Assembly (NCBI GenBank): GCA_017745115.1
Contig: JAGIAA010000009.1
Span: 1-64,000 of the forward strand
Length of the DNA stretch: 64,000 bases
Reading direction: 5' to 3'
From: Sphingobium sp.
GTDB taxonomy: Bacteria > Pseudomonadota > Alphaproteobacteria > Sphingomonadales > Sphingomonadaceae
The first letter of the stretch is position 1; every line of letters starts with the position of its first letter. Below, piece after piece: positions 8,434-17,038 of the stretch. Position numbers and translations under genes: made by a program. Under the pieces are notes generated by a model. That model made no database searches, was not told where the DNA came from, and worked only from the letters and a program-made list of their open reading frames with translations.

Positions 8434-8700
8434 ATGCTGCAGAGCTTCCTCCCCGGCGCCATCACCATGGGGTTCCTGATCGCGGGCCTGTTCTTCCTGC
8501 GCTTCTGGAAGAGCACGCGCGATTCGCTCTTCCTCTGGTTCGCCGCCGCCTTCGTGCTGCTCGGCATCGGCCAGGCCGCACTCACCTTCACCGACGTCCC
8601 CGTCGAGGAACGCAGTCCCCTCTACCTCTTCCGGCTCGCCGCCTTCCTGCTCATCATACTCGCCATCTGGCGCAAGAACCGCCGAGCCAAGCGCGGCTGA
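8434..8700 (+). CDS. small membrane protein, DUF5985-like (2)
   Basis: An 88-residue protein with three transmembrane segments. The stretch LFFLRFWKSTRDSLFLWFA is characteristic of DUF5985 proteins. The start at 8434 follows AGGAG lying in the end of the upstream gene. It is a diverged tandem neighbour of the preceding small membrane protein, and the two probably act together in the membrane. Function unknown. Confidence 0.75.
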   Translation: MLQSFLPGAITMGFLIAGLFFLRFWKSTRDSLFLWFAAAFVLLGIGQAALTFTDVPVEERSPLYLFRLAAFLLIILAIWRKNRRAKRG

Positions 8701-8760
8701 GCCCTTCCCTCATCGTCACCCCGGACTTGATCGGCGCTTATACCCATACGGCAAGGACCA

Positions 8761-8873
8761 AGCCGTTCCCGGCGCAGGCCGGGGCCCAGTCTCGACGCGA
8801 AGCGTCGAATGGGTGTTATCGCACACGCGTTCCCACTTTCGGCCTGGGCCCCGGCCTGCGCCGGAGAACGGCT
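8761..8873. repeat. paired inverted repeat, intergenic palindrome family B
   Basis: Two 30-base arms (8761-8790 and 8844-8873) are reverse complements with one mismatch; the core is CGGCGCAGGCCGGGGCCCAG. The spacer contains a small hairpin (CGACGC-GAA-GCGTCG). A second copy lies at 60307-60397. It fills most of the 272-base gap between the DUF5985-like genes and the histidine phosphatase; the rest of the gap shows nothing recognisable. Confidence 0.8.
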
Positions 8874-8972
8874 GTCTTTCTAACGGGATAAACGCCGACT
8901 TGATCCGGGATCGCGCTTGCTCAAAAGCTGGATCGCATGGATGCGATCACGTCCGAAACGGGTGGATGCACA

Positions 8973-9557
8973 TTAGCTCACGCGAATGGGTTCAACGCGG
9001 CCATCGGCTAGTCGCCATATGATGTCCTGGGGAACGGGCAGGCTGAGGGCATCATCCTTGGGCAGACTGAGATAGGCTCCGCGAATGAGGCGCCCCACCA
9101 ATCCATGTGACACGGCAAGTACGACGCCTTGTAAGCTATCCAACCACTGCGTCACGCGCGCCAAAGCAGCGTCATAGCTTTCACCATCAGGCGATCGGAA
9201 AAACCAGTCGAATGGGGTCGTTTCGTCCAATCTCCCCGGCCACTGGGCGTCTATGTCCATATGTGTGAGACCATCCCACGAACCAACCGAAACCTCGGCA
9301 ATTCGAGGCTCCCAATGTGGCTCGGGAAATTTTCCAAACGTTTTTATAATTGCCGTGGTTTCGCGCACGCGGCCCAATGGACTTGCCACTAGCGCATCGA
9401 TCTCGATCGCCATTGCAGCAAGGTGCCTTCCGTAGGCCGCTGCCTGCCCTGCGCCCTTTTCCGTCAAACGAGAGTCGAGCTTTCCTTGGAAGCGGCCCGA
9501 GACGTTCCACTCGGTTTCGCCATGCCGAACGAGATAGATTTCTTTTTGCGATGACAC
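8973..9557 (-). CDS. histidine phosphatase family protein
   Basis: A 194-residue cytoplasmic protein of the phosphoglycerate mutase/histidine phosphatase superfamily. The catalytic RHGETEWN motif is at residues 11-18, the second catalytic His is in AVSHGLVGR (about 148-156), and the acid-base Glu region (LTEKGAGQA, then a later IAEVSVGSWDG) is present. The full catalytic core is intact. Substrate cannot be read from sequence; sugar phosphates or nucleotides are typical for the family. It stands alone on the minus strand after trmB. Confidence 0.85.
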   Translation of the reverse strand: MSSQKEIYLVRHGETEWNVSGRFQGKLDSRLTEKGAGQAAAYGRHLAAMAIEIDALVASPLGRVRETTAIIKTFGKFPEPHWEPRIAEVSVGSWDGLTHMDIDAQWPGRLDETTPFDWFFRSPDGESYDAALARVTQWLDSLQGVVLAVSHGLVGRLIRGAYLSLPKDDALSLPVPQDIIWRLADGRVEPIRVS

Positions 9558-9624
9558 AGCCGGAGATCACCTTTTAGCTTCTCGTTCAGGCCATTCCTAC
9601 AAAGACCACTCGTCGGTCGCCCGC

Positions 9625-10320
9625 TTATTTCCGCCGATACCGGAAGTACCAGACCTCATGCCCCTTCTTCCGCGCCTTGGCCTCGTAGCGGGTCTCGGGC
9701 CAGCCGCCGGGGCGCTTCAGGAAGTCCTGCGGCGTCTCGCAGAGCCATTCGAAGTCCGTCCGCTCACGCATCACCATCAGCGCCCAGCGCAGATAGATCG
9801 GATGATCGGTGCCGAAGCGGAATTCTCCGCCGGGCTTGAGCTTGGCGGCGATCATGTCCACCGGCCCCTTGTTCATCATCCGCCTTTTGGCGTGGCGCGC
9901 CTTGGGCCAGGGGTCGGGATGCAGCAGGTAGACGAAGCTCAGCGTCCCGTCCGGCACCCGCGCGAGCACCTCGAGCGCATTGCCCATGTGGAGACGGACA
10001 TTGGCCAGGTGCTGATCGCGGATATGGCCCAGCGCGCCCACCACGCCGTTGAGGAACGGCTCGCAGCCGATGAGACCATGGTCCGGCAACATGTCGGCGC
10101 GATAGGCCATATGCTCGCCCGAGCCGAAGCCGATCTCGAAATGCAAGGGACGGTCATCGCCGAACAGCACCGGCGAACTGATCTCGCCAGTCTCCGGCAC
10201 GCCGATCGCCGGCAACAGCCGGTCGACCAGGTCCTGCTGGCCCAGCCGCAGCTTGTGCCCGCTCTGGCGCCCATAGAGGCGGTTCAGCGTGGTCGGATCA
10301 CCGGATTTGAAGGCGGTCAT
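9625..10320 (-). CDS. trmB: tRNA (guanine-N7-)-methyltransferase
   Basis: A 231-residue TrmB, which uses SAM to methylate N7 of G46 in tRNA. Family motifs are FEIGFGSGEH (SAM-binding loop), FVYLLHPDPWPKARHAKRR (catalytic and tRNA-binding) and FGTDHPIYLRW. The start at 10320 (MTAFKSG) is chosen, with AGGAA 10 bases upstream; the 12-residue extension is unsupported. In many sphingomonads trmB lies near lnt and metK; here other genes separate them. Confidence 0.93.
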   Translation of the reverse strand: MTAFKSGDPTTLNRLYGRQSGHKLRLGQQDLVDRLLPAIGVPETGEISSPVLFGDDRPLHFEIGFGSGEHMAYRADMLPDHGLIGCEPFLNGVVGALGHIRDQHLANVRLHMGNALEVLARVPDGTLSFVYLLHPDPWPKARHAKRRMMNKGPVDMIAAKLKPGGEFRFGTDHPIYLRWALMVMRERTDFEWLCETPQDFLKRPGGWPETRYEAKARKKGHEVWYFRYRRK

Positions 10321-10368
10321 GGCGGGCGTTCCTAGCCATCGCACCGCGGATGGCAAGTCTCGGGCGTG

Positions 10369-11457
10369 TCAACGGCCGACAGCCACGCTCCGCGCCAAAG
10401 TCGTTTCCTTCGGTTCGGCCATCTTCTTTACCAGCCGGTTGAACAGCGTCACCCCCCGATCATGGCTGGTCGGCATGATGCGCGGGTCGGGCGTCTGGTC
10501 GATCACGCGCTGCTGCGCCTCGATCATCACCTTATCCTCGCCAAAGGCCATGTCGGCCATCTTCATCATGCCGTCGCGCATGGCCTCGTCGCCATGGCGG
10601 CGGTGCGGGCCCCAGGAGAAGAAATAGCGCGCCGTCTTCCCGGCCATGGGCGTCACCGCCTGGCTCGTGAAATTGAGCCCGGCCCGTGCCGCATCCGGGT
10701 CCGGCGCCGCGAAGTCGAGCGCCTCCGCCGTGCCGGCGGGATAATTGCCGCTCCACATCAGCAGGACGCCCGGCACCAGGAAATCATAGCTCTGCCAAGT
10801 ATCGATCGGCACTGCCGACTTGCGGTTGCTCGCGCCATAGGTGTTCGTGATCCAGCGCTCGAAGCGGACGCCCCGTTCGAGCGGCGTGACCGCGGGCGGG
10901 CGCTGCGCAAAGTCAGGCCCGGCGCCGAAGCTGTTCGCGTGGACAAAGCTGAGATGGCTGAAATCGAGCAGATTATCGTTGATCAGCCGCGCTTCCGCCG
11001 CATAGTCGAGTTGGCCATGGCCGAGAATATAGTCTGGATGGTCAAGACCGACAGCGGGCGGGATCAGGGCAGGATCGGCCGCGCTCGCCTCACCCATCCA
11101 GACCCAGATCCAGCTATGGCGTTCCACCACCGCGTAGCTCTTCACCCGCGCATTGCCGGGGATCAGCTCCTGTCCCGGGATCTCGACGACCTTCCCGTCG
11201 GTCTCGAACAGCAGGCCATGGTACATGCAGCGCAGCCGTTCGCCTTCGCAGCGCCCGAGCGACAGCGGCGCCATGCGGTGCACGCAGCGGTCGGCCAGCG
11301 CATGGACCGCGCCGCCCGCACCGCGCCAGAGCACGATGGGTTCATCGAGGATGGTGATGGCGAAGGGCTTGCCCGCCGCGATATCTTCCGACCAGCCCGC
11401 GACATACCAGGCGTCGCGGACATAAGTGGTGCCGGGATTTGCTGCTGTGCTGCTCAT
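10369..11457 (-). CDS. Rieske-type aromatic ring-hydroxylating/demethylating oxygenase
   Basis: A 362-residue oxygenase subunit like vanillate O-demethylase. The Rieske 2Fe-2S ligands are C58-x-H60 (RCVHRMAPL) and C77-x2-H80 (CMYHG). The mononuclear iron site follows in DNLLDFSHLSFVH, with Asp161/165, His168 and His173. No dedicated ferredoxin or reductase is adjacent; the reductase at 47.3 kb could serve but that is speculation. It diverges from a TetR gene across a perfect palindrome, so it is probably repressed by that regulator. Substrate unknown. Confidence 0.87.
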   Translation of the reverse strand: MSSTAANPGTTYVRDAWYVAGWSEDIAAGKPFAITILDEPIVLWRGAGGAVHALADRCVHRMAPLSLGRCEGERLRCMYHGLLFETDGKVVEIPGQELIPGNARVKSYAVVERHSWIWVWMGEASAADPALIPPAVGLDHPDYILGHGQLDYAAEARLINDNLLDFSHLSFVHANSFGAGPDFAQRPPAVTPLERGVRFERWITNTYGASNRKSAVPIDTWQSYDFLVPGVLLMWSGNYPAGTAEALDFAAPDPDAARAGLNFTSQAVTPMAGKTARYFFSWGPHRRHGDEAMRDGMMKMADMAFGEDKVMIEAQQRVIDQTPDPRIMPTSHDRGVTLFNRLVKKMAEPKETTLARSVAVGR

Positions 11458-11500
11458 GGCGGTGATTGACCCTCGACTCTCTCCTGCGACGGATGTTGAC

Positions 11501-11513
11501 TTAACACTGTTAA
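11501..11513. promoter_or_regulatory. candidate TetR operator
   Basis: TTAACA-C-TGTTAA is a perfect 6-1-6 palindrome, flanked by TTGAC and GTCAA. It lies in the 74-base gap between the Rieske oxygenase and the divergent TetR gene, a typical place for a TetR operator controlling both genes. Confidence 0.65.
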
Positions 11514-11531
11514 ATAGTCAATCCATCGGCA

Positions 11532-12089
11532 ATGGCGCGCGCACAACCTGCCCTTCTCGATCGCGACCGTCTCGTCGCGGCCGCGTTCGCCTTGCTCGAA
11601 GAAGATGGCCTCGAGGGCCTCAGCATGCGTCCGCTGGCGAGCCGCCTCGGCGTGCAGGCCCCGGCGCTCTACTGGCATGTCGCGGACAAGTCGGAGCTGC
11701 TCGGCCTGATGGCCCGGGATATCTATGCGGTTGCCTATGCCTCGGTCCCGGCAGCGCCCGATTGGCGAACCTGGTTGATCCATTTCGGACAGGCGCTGAG
11801 GACGGCCTTCACCTCTCATCGCGACGGCGCCCGGCTCTGCGCAACGGCGCGCGCCCCCCGTACCCCTTCGATCGCCGATCATGCGCAGGCGATCGCGGCA
11901 CCACTGATCGCGCTCCGTCTCACCGAAAAGCAGGCTTTGTCTTTCCAGGCGTCGGTCATCTCCTTCGCGCTCGGCTGGGCAAGCTTCGAGGCCAACGGCC
12001 CGATGCACGACTATCTCGACGAACTGCTCGATTTCGACGCGAGCTTCGAGATCGGTCTGCAGGCGCTGGTGCGCGGCTTCGCGATCTAG
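11532..12089 (+). CDS. TetR family regulator (TetR_C-type ligand domain)
   Basis: A 185-residue repressor. Residues 8-60 are the TetR helix-turn-helix (LLDRDRLVAAAFALLEEDG, then LSMRPLASRLGVQAPALYWH and VADKSELL). The C-terminal domain resembles that of the TetR/TetC-type subgroup rather than AcrR. It faces the Rieske oxygenase gene across a 13-bp palindrome. The likely role is ligand-responsive repression of that oxygenase and of itself (inference from arrangement). Confidence 0.87.
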   Translation: MARAQPALLDRDRLVAAAFALLEEDGLEGLSMRPLASRLGVQAPALYWHVADKSELLGLMARDIYAVAYASVPAAPDWRTWLIHFGQALRTAFTSHRDGARLCATARAPRTPSIADHAQAIAAPLIALRLTEKQALSFQASVISFALGWASFEANGPMHDYLDELLDFDASFEIGLQALVRGFAI

Positions 12090-12115
12090 AGCTGATCCGG
12101 CAGACCCGGATCGTC

Positions 12116-12143
12116 ATTGCGAGCGACGAAGTCGCGCGGCAAT
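12116..12143. repeat. short intergenic palindrome (GTCATTGCGAG type)
   Basis: ATTGC and GCAAT arms enclose an inner CGAC-GAA-GTCG hairpin. The sequence resembles a common sphingomonad intergenic repeat that starts GTCATTGCGAGCGA. It lies just downstream of the TetR gene. Confidence 0.5.
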
Positions 12144-12172
12144 CCAGGCTTGTCTCGATCGCCCCGGGGTTA

Positions 12173-12239
12173 CTTGAAGCAGGCCGCCCTGAAAATGGCG
12201 GCATCGCGCGCTGCGGAGGATTGGGCAGCGGATGCCGAC
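12173..12239 (-). pseudogene. duplicated fragment of the FG-GAP/EF-hand-like gene at 13738-14730
   Basis: About 67 bases here match 14110-14176, inside the downstream gene, with only a few differences. The minus-strand translation (RDAAIFRAA, then FK) corresponds to the start of that protein's second repeat and is cut by an immediate TAA. No start or full frame remains, so it is a gene remnant. The rest of 12240-12360 is AT-rich and probably holds the promoter of the next gene. Confidence 0.65.
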
Positions 12240-12360
12240 ACTGGAGCCATAGCAATCAGGCGTATTTCCCGGCTGTCATTACAAGAAAAAGATAGTATCA
12301 GACTGAATAGCCACAATAAATTGAACCGTTGATTGAAGATTTTCAGCGAGGCAAAAAATC

Positions 12361-13719
12361 GTGATCTCGAAAATGCGCCACGCCCCTCTGGCTCTTGTCG
12401 CCCTCCTGGCCGGCTGCGGCGGCAGCTCGTCGTCACCGACACCCTCGGTCTCGCCCCCCACGCAAACGCCGACGCCCACTCCGCCTCCGGGGCCCACGAT
12501 CAGCGTCGTGGGCGGCTCGACGACGATCGCCAATATCTTCTTCTTTCCTCCGGGCCAAGGCTACGACGGACTCTCCTCTGCCGTCCCGACGAGCGTCCGG
12601 GGTTATTATCCAGCGATCGACACTTTCCTCGGGGCCGCAACCTCCGGCACGATTCCGACAAACTATGCTGATCTGAAGAAGGTGGCGTCCACGATCGACA
12701 GTGCCGCCAATGTCGGCGCCGTTTTTAGGGCGCCCGAAGCGTCGCGCGTGATCTCGCCGATCTCGCACATGCTGTCGCAGTCGCCCGATCAGGCAAAATT
12801 GAAGAGCCAGCTGGGCCTCAGCAACGGCCCGTACGCACTGCAGGTCGACAGGGATCTTTTCACCTTCGATCCGGTTGCCGCCATTGGCTCGGGCGATCCG
12901 GTGGCGCGAGCGGACGGCGAGCGCATCCTCGCCCAGCATGTCCGCCTGATGGCTCTCGCCTGCGGGATCGGCATTCTGCGGGGCGGGAATTCGCCCGAGC
13001 CGATGAGGGACTGCGATTATAGCCGGGTCGCAAGATATCTGGGACAATCCGGCGCTTCCTATGTCTTCACCGAAGCCAATCTCGCGCTCTTCTACAGAAA
13101 CTGGATCTATGACACCGCAACTCAGATGCCGGCCGAACGGGTCGAACGAGCTGCGCATGTTCTGAGACTCTATCTCGAGTTGATTCCTGAACGCCTCGCC
13201 ACGAGAGCCCAGAGTGCCCAACTGCAAATCGGCATATTCGGCTATTTATTTCACAAGCTCGATGCGATCGGCGTGGGCAACAGCACGGACGCGCTGTCGT
13301 TGACGTCGAGCGATGTCGCCAATGCCATCGCGCGCTATTCCGAAACGCTCACTTATGGGCAAAATGCGCGCACATATCCGTTCCCGGACTTCTATCGATT
13401 GGCGCGCGGCGAAACATTCACCGCCGATAAGGTGGTGACCTACAAGCGCGCTTTTACCGAGGAGGTGAACCGGGCTCGGCTGTTTGCCTATAACGACCTG
13501 TACAGTGACCGCGTGTTCACGGACAGCCTGGCGACCATCGCGGCCGTGGAAGTGCCGTCGCAGAACAGCAGCGAGATCAGCGCCGTGCTGAATCCCGATG
13601 GCTCGGTGACGATGAAGGCCGGGAGCAATTTCTCGGGCGTTACCTATTTCGACTATATCAGCCGGCACCCGGAGACAGGCGCGCTCGCCCGGGGCCGCGT
13701 CTATGTGACCATCCAATAA
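12361..13719 (+). CDS. hypothetical lipoprotein with Pro/Thr-rich linker
   Basis: A 452-residue protein of unrecognised family. The lipobox LLAGC places the lipidated Cys at residue 19. It is followed by Ser-rich and Pro/Thr-rich low-complexity stretches (residues about 20-50), a typical flexible linker from the outer membrane. The rest is a largely helical domain with few Cys residues and a C-terminal beta-rich tail (GSVTMKAGSNFSGVTYFDYI). GTG at 12361 after GCGAGG is used; ATG at 12373 is an alternative. It is convergent with the next gene. Confidence 0.7.
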   Translation: MISKMRHAPLALVALLAGCGGSSSSPTPSVSPPTQTPTPTPPPGPTISVVGGSTTIANIFFFPPGQGYDGLSSAVPTSVRGYYPAIDTFLGAATSGTIPTNYADLKKVASTIDSAANVGAVFRAPEASRVISPISHMLSQSPDQAKLKSQLGLSNGPYALQVDRDLFTFDPVAAIGSGDPVARADGERILAQHVRLMALACGIGILRGGNSPEPMRDCDYSRVARYLGQSGASYVFTEANLALFYRNWIYDTATQMPAERVERAAHVLRLYLELIPERLATRAQSAQLQIGIFGYLFHKLDAIGVGNSTDALSLTSSDVANAIARYSETLTYGQNARTYPFPDFYRLARGETFTADKVVTYKRAFTEEVNRARLFAYNDLYSDRVFTDSLATIAAVEVPSQNSSEISAVLNPDGSVTMKAGSNFSGVTYFDYISRHPETGALARGRVYVTIQ

Positions 13720-13737
13720 GCCCCGCGTCGCCGGTTA

Positions 13738-14730
13738 TCAGGGCCTGCAGGGCTTCCCTTCATAGGCATTGCGGTTGAACTTGTACGTCGTCCCGTTCCA
13801 CCGCACGACCGGGAAGCAGAAGCCCGGCCCGCCAATGGAAATGTCCGGCCAACCGCCGACGCCCTTGGTCGCCAGGAATTCGGCCATTCCGGTCTCGTTG
13901 TAGAGCAGCTTCCACGTGCCGTTTGCCTGCTGGCTGACCAGCCAGAACGCCTGCCCGGTATTGCCGTAGCAATAGCTTCCGCTCTCGATCACGACCGCTT
14001 CCGGGCGCCCGTCGCCGTTCAGGTCCTTCACCTGCTCGATCGACCCCGCGCCATAGGACGCGCCCGCGCTCGGATCGTCGCATCCACTCTCCCAGCCGCG
14101 CTTCGTCTGCTTGAAGCCCGCCGCCCTGAAAATGGCGGCATCGCGCCCGGCAGGCGACTGGGCAGCGGATGCCGCTGCGGAAGGCGCCGTGCCGGCTTTA
14201 GTCGCAATCGTCGGGACCGGCGTGGGGCTGGCCATGGTTGTAGATGCCCCGGGCGATGGTGCCGGCACCGGCGCCGCTGCCGTGGCCGCCCCGCCGACCG
14301 CATAGGTCTGGCCGTTATAAGCGAGCGACCGGGTATTGCTCTTGCTGGTCCAGCTGAGAATCAACCAGCCATTTTTCGCCGTGCCCACGGCATTGGCCGT
14401 GCCCGGAAAGCCGCCAATGCCGCGCCAGCGCCCGTCGGGACCCTTGGTGGCCATGGCGAACCAGCGCTGGTCGGTGCCATAGCAGGGGCCGCTGTCGGTG
14501 AAGAGCGCGTCCGGCTTCTTGTCGCCGTTCAGATCGAGGAAAGTGATCCTCGGGCTCGCCGCCTGCCCGCAGCGATTGGTCGGCCCCTTGTCGTTGGCGC
14601 TGATCGGGAAGCCGCCGGCTGCGTAGAGCTGACGCATCTCGTCTCGCGACATGGTCGGCGCCTGGGCAATGCCCGCTGCAGTCGTGCCAATCATCAGGAG
14701 GCCCCCAAGGGCCAAGAGCGATCTCTCCAT
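13738..14730 (-). CDS. exported two-repeat protein with calcium-binding-like DxNGD motifs
   Basis: A 330-residue exported protein with signal peptide (residues 1-22). It contains two homologous halves joined by an Ala/Pro/Thr-rich linker (residues about 145-195). Each half has an FG-GAP or EF-hand-like calcium motif followed by a Cys-Tyr-Gly turn: DLNGDKKPDALFTDSGPCYG and DLNGDGRPEAVVIESGSYCYG. Conserved Cys residues suggest disulfides. The start MERSLLA at 14730 is preferred to the upstream in-frame one. A fragment of its second half is duplicated at 12173-12239. Function unknown. Confidence 0.7.
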   Translation of the reverse strand: MERSLLALGGLLMIGTTAAGIAQAPTMSRDEMRQLYAAGGFPISANDKGPTNRCGQAASPRITFLDLNGDKKPDALFTDSGPCYGTDQRWFAMATKGPDGRWRGIGGFPGTANAVGTAKNGWLILSWTSKSNTRSLAYNGQTYAVGGAATAAAPVPAPSPGASTTMASPTPVPTIATKAGTAPSAAASAAQSPAGRDAAIFRAAGFKQTKRGWESGCDDPSAGASYGAGSIEQVKDLNGDGRPEAVVIESGSYCYGNTGQAFWLVSQQANGTWKLLYNETGMAEFLATKGVGGWPDISIGGPGFCFPVVRWNGTTYKFNRNAYEGKPCRP

Positions 14731-14811
14731 AGGTCGTCCCCCACCACAGGCCGCCGAGTCCGGCTTATCGATCAAGGTATGAATGTCGCACGGCCCGGCG
14801 AAACTGCAACG

Positions 14812-14843
14812 AAAAAAGGGGGCGCACCGACGGCGCACCCCCT
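14812..14843 (-). terminator. probable terminator of the second PEP-CTERM gene
   Basis: On the minus strand a G/C-rich imperfect stem (GGGGGTGCGCC with GGTGCGCCCCC, two mismatches) is followed by TTTTTT, about 20 bases after the PEP-CTERM stop codon. Confidence 0.6.
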
Positions 14844-14864
14844 TCAAGAAAACAGCCCGCCCGC

Positions 14865-15599
14865 TTAGGACGCGTGAACGAGCTGCTGCCTACGGCGGCG
14901 CAAGGCCGCCCCTGCCACGGTCATTCCTGCAATCATCATCGCCCAGCTTGCCGGCTCGGGGACCGCGCCGTTGACGTAGTTCGCCGTCAGCGTGACATTG
15001 TCGAGGCCCGGTGCTCCCCGAGCATAGGAGCTGCTGTCGCCCTCGAACTGGACGCGGAGCGAACCCGAGGCACCGACCACGCCGGAAAGGCTGTATTGCA
15101 CCCAGCTACTGCTCTGCGCGTTCGGACTGTACGGCAGATCGATGACCAGCGCGTTGATCAGCGTGCTGGTGGCCGCGTCGAACAGCTTGGCCGTCAGCGT
15201 GCCGGAGCTGTTCTGCGCCCAGCTCGACACCCAGAAGTTGATCGTCGCGTTGCTGCCCCCGAGCAGGCCTGACACGTCCTGGAAAAGGCCGCCGGTCGGG
15301 CCGGCGCCGTTCATGTCGAGATAGCGGTCGCCGTCCTGTGCGTGCAGCAGTTGCGCAAAGCCGCCTCCGGTCTGGTTGTAGTCCGGTCCGAGAATGTCGG
15401 GCACCTCCAGACCGGGAATGGCGCTCCATCCGGCCGGCAAAACGCCGCGTGCCGAGCCGTTGCCCTGATTATAGGCCGGTCCGGCTTCGAAGCTGCCGTT
15501 GACCAGCCCCACAGCGGCATGGCCTGGGACCGCGGCAAAGGCCGCCGTTGCGAGCGTGGCGGCCGCCACGCCTGTAAAATGCGTCTTCAAAAGTTTCAT
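14865..15599 (-). CDS. PEP-CTERM sorting domain protein
   Basis: A 244-residue exported protein. The signal peptide is residues 1-28 (ending GHAA). The central domain opens with VGLVNGSFEAGP and has the beta-sandwich look of carbohydrate-binding or DUF642-like PEP-CTERM proteins (GLFQDVSGL, WVQYSLSG, LDNVTLTA). The C-terminus carries VPEPASWAMMIAGMTVAG then RRRR. The start at 15599 gives the signal peptide and follows GGTGGGGACA, close to the leader of the first PEP-CTERM gene. It is probably exosortase-processed; no exosortase is present here. Confidence 0.82.
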   Translation of the reverse strand: MKLLKTHFTGVAAATLATAAFAAVPGHAAVGLVNGSFEAGPAYNQGNGSARGVLPAGWSAIPGLEVPDILGPDYNQTGGGFAQLLHAQDGDRYLDMNGAGPTGGLFQDVSGLLGGSNATINFWVSSWAQNSSGTLTAKLFDAATSTLINALVIDLPYSPNAQSSSWVQYSLSGVVGASGSLRVQFEGDSSSYARGAPGLDNVTLTANYVNGAVPEPASWAMMIAGMTVAGAALRRRRQQLVHAS

Positions 15600-15699
15600 T
15601 GTCCCCACCTTTTCCCACGAAAGATCCGCCGGAGTTGCAAGGCGCATTTCCGGCAACTCTCAATGCGGAAAGGAGGTCGGTGGCGGGCCACCGGGACAC

Positions 15700-15728
15700 A
15701 AAAAACGGCGCCGGAAGACCCGGCGCCG
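15700..15728 (-). terminator. intrinsic terminator of metK
   Basis: A perfect 9-bp stem (CGGCGCCGG with CCGGCGCCG), loop AAGAC, and on the minus strand a run of six T. It lies 25 bases beyond the metK stop codon. Confidence 0.85.
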
Positions 15729-15753
15729 CTTCAATTCATGTGACGATAGGCTC

Positions 15754-16962
15754 TTAGGCGAGCGCGGCCTTGAGGTCCTCGACTAGGTCGGTGCGCTCCC
15801 AGGGGAAAAAATCGCCCTCGGGTGTGCGGCCGAAATGGCCGTAAGCTGCGGTCTTCTTGTAGATCGGCTTGTTGAGGCCGAGATGCGTACGAATGCCGCG
15901 CGGCGTCATGCCCCCGAGCTTTGCGATCTTGCCGATCGCCGCCTCGATCTTGTCGTCACCGACCGTACCGGTGCCATGCGTGTCGACATAGAGCGACAGC
16001 GGCTTAGCCACGCCGATCGCATAAGCGAGCTGGATGGTGCAGCGCTGGGCAAGGCCGGCGGCCACGATGTTCTTGGCCAGATAGCGCGTGATGTAAGCGG
16101 CCGAGCGGTCGACCTTGGTCGGGTCCTTGCCGCTGAATGCGCCGCCGCCATGCGGGGCCGCGCCGCCATAGGTGTCGACGATGATCTTGCGGCCAGTGAG
16201 GCCCGCGTCGCCGTCCGGTCCGCCGATCTCGAAGCTGCCGGTCGGGTTGATGTGATAGACGGTCTCGTCGCTGAGCAGCGCGGCCGGGATGACCTGCGCG
16301 ACCACCTTTTTCACATAGGCGTGAAGCTCGGCCTCGTTGGCGCCCTCATCGTAGCCCTTGGCGTGCTGCGTCGAGACGACCACCGCGGTGCAGGCGACGG
16401 GCTTGCTGCCCTCGTAGCGCAATGTGACCTGGCTCTTGGCGTCCGGCTCGAGGAACGCCGCGGCGCCGGAGTGGCGGTCGGCGGCCATGACTTCGAGGAT
16501 CTTGTGGCTGTAATAGAGCGTCGCCGGCATGAGGTCGGGCGTGTCGTTGGCTGCATAGCCGAACATGATACCCTGGTCGCCCGCGCCTTCGTCCTTATTG
16601 CCGCTCGCGTCCACGCCCTGAGCGATGTGCGCGCTCTGGCCGTGCAGGCGGTTGATGAATTCGAACTTCTCCCAATGGAAACCGTCCTGCTCATAACCAA
16701 TCTCGCGGACAGTGTTGCGCACCGCCTTTTCGATCTCCTCGAGCGCGCCCGGCGCCCACGCGCCATTCTCGTAGACGCCCTTGCAACGGATCTCGCCGGC
16801 CAGCACCACGAGCTGGGTCGTGGTCAGCGTCTCGCAAGCAATGCGTGCTTCCGGGTCCTTGGAGAGAAACAGATCGACGATGGTATCGCTGATCTGGTCC
16901 GAGACTTTATCCGGGTGACCCTCGGACACGCTTTCGGACGTGAAAAGATAGCTGGCACGCAT
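15754..16962 (-). CDS. metK: S-adenosylmethionine synthase
   Basis: A 402-residue MetK, making SAM from methionine and ATP. Signatures are [11 protein letters not shown] near the N-terminus, [12 protein letters not shown] (methionine/ATP-binding) and [19 protein letters not shown]. The start MRASYLF at 16962 fits the family; a 34-residue upstream extension does not. It lies 76 bases after lnt. The leader between them was checked for a SAM riboswitch, but no known class could be identified by eye. Confidence 0.96.
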   Translation of the reverse strand: MRASYLFTSESVSEGHPDKVSDQISDTIVDLFLSKDPEARIACETLTTTQLVVLAGEIRCKGVYENGAWAPGALEEIEKAVRNTVREIGYEQDGFHWEKFEFINRLHGQSAHIAQGVDASGNKDEGAGDQGIMFGYAANDTPDLMPATLYYSHKILEVMAADRHSGAAAFLEPDAKSQVTLRYEGSKPVACTAVVVSTQHAKGYDEGANEAELHAYVKKVVAQVIPAALLSDETVYHINPTGSFEIGGPDGDAGLTGRKIIVDTYGGAAPHGGGAFSGKDPTKVDRSAAYITRYLAKNIVAAGLAQRCTIQLAYAIGVAKPLSLYVDTHGTGTVGDDKIEAAIGKIAKLGGMTPRGIRTHLGLNKPIYKKTAAYGHFGRTPEGDFFPWERTDLVEDLKAALA

Positions 16963-17038
16963 ATTATCGGGAGGCCTTTCTTCTAGCGGCTCTGTCTTGG
17001 CTGCAATTGATATAAAGAAATGTTTATGTCGGGGCTCC

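Noticed and set aside
16963..17038. SAM riboswitch before metK
   Set aside because: The 76-base leader shows no recognisable SAM-II, SAM-V or SAM/SAH core by eye; a covariance-model search would decide.
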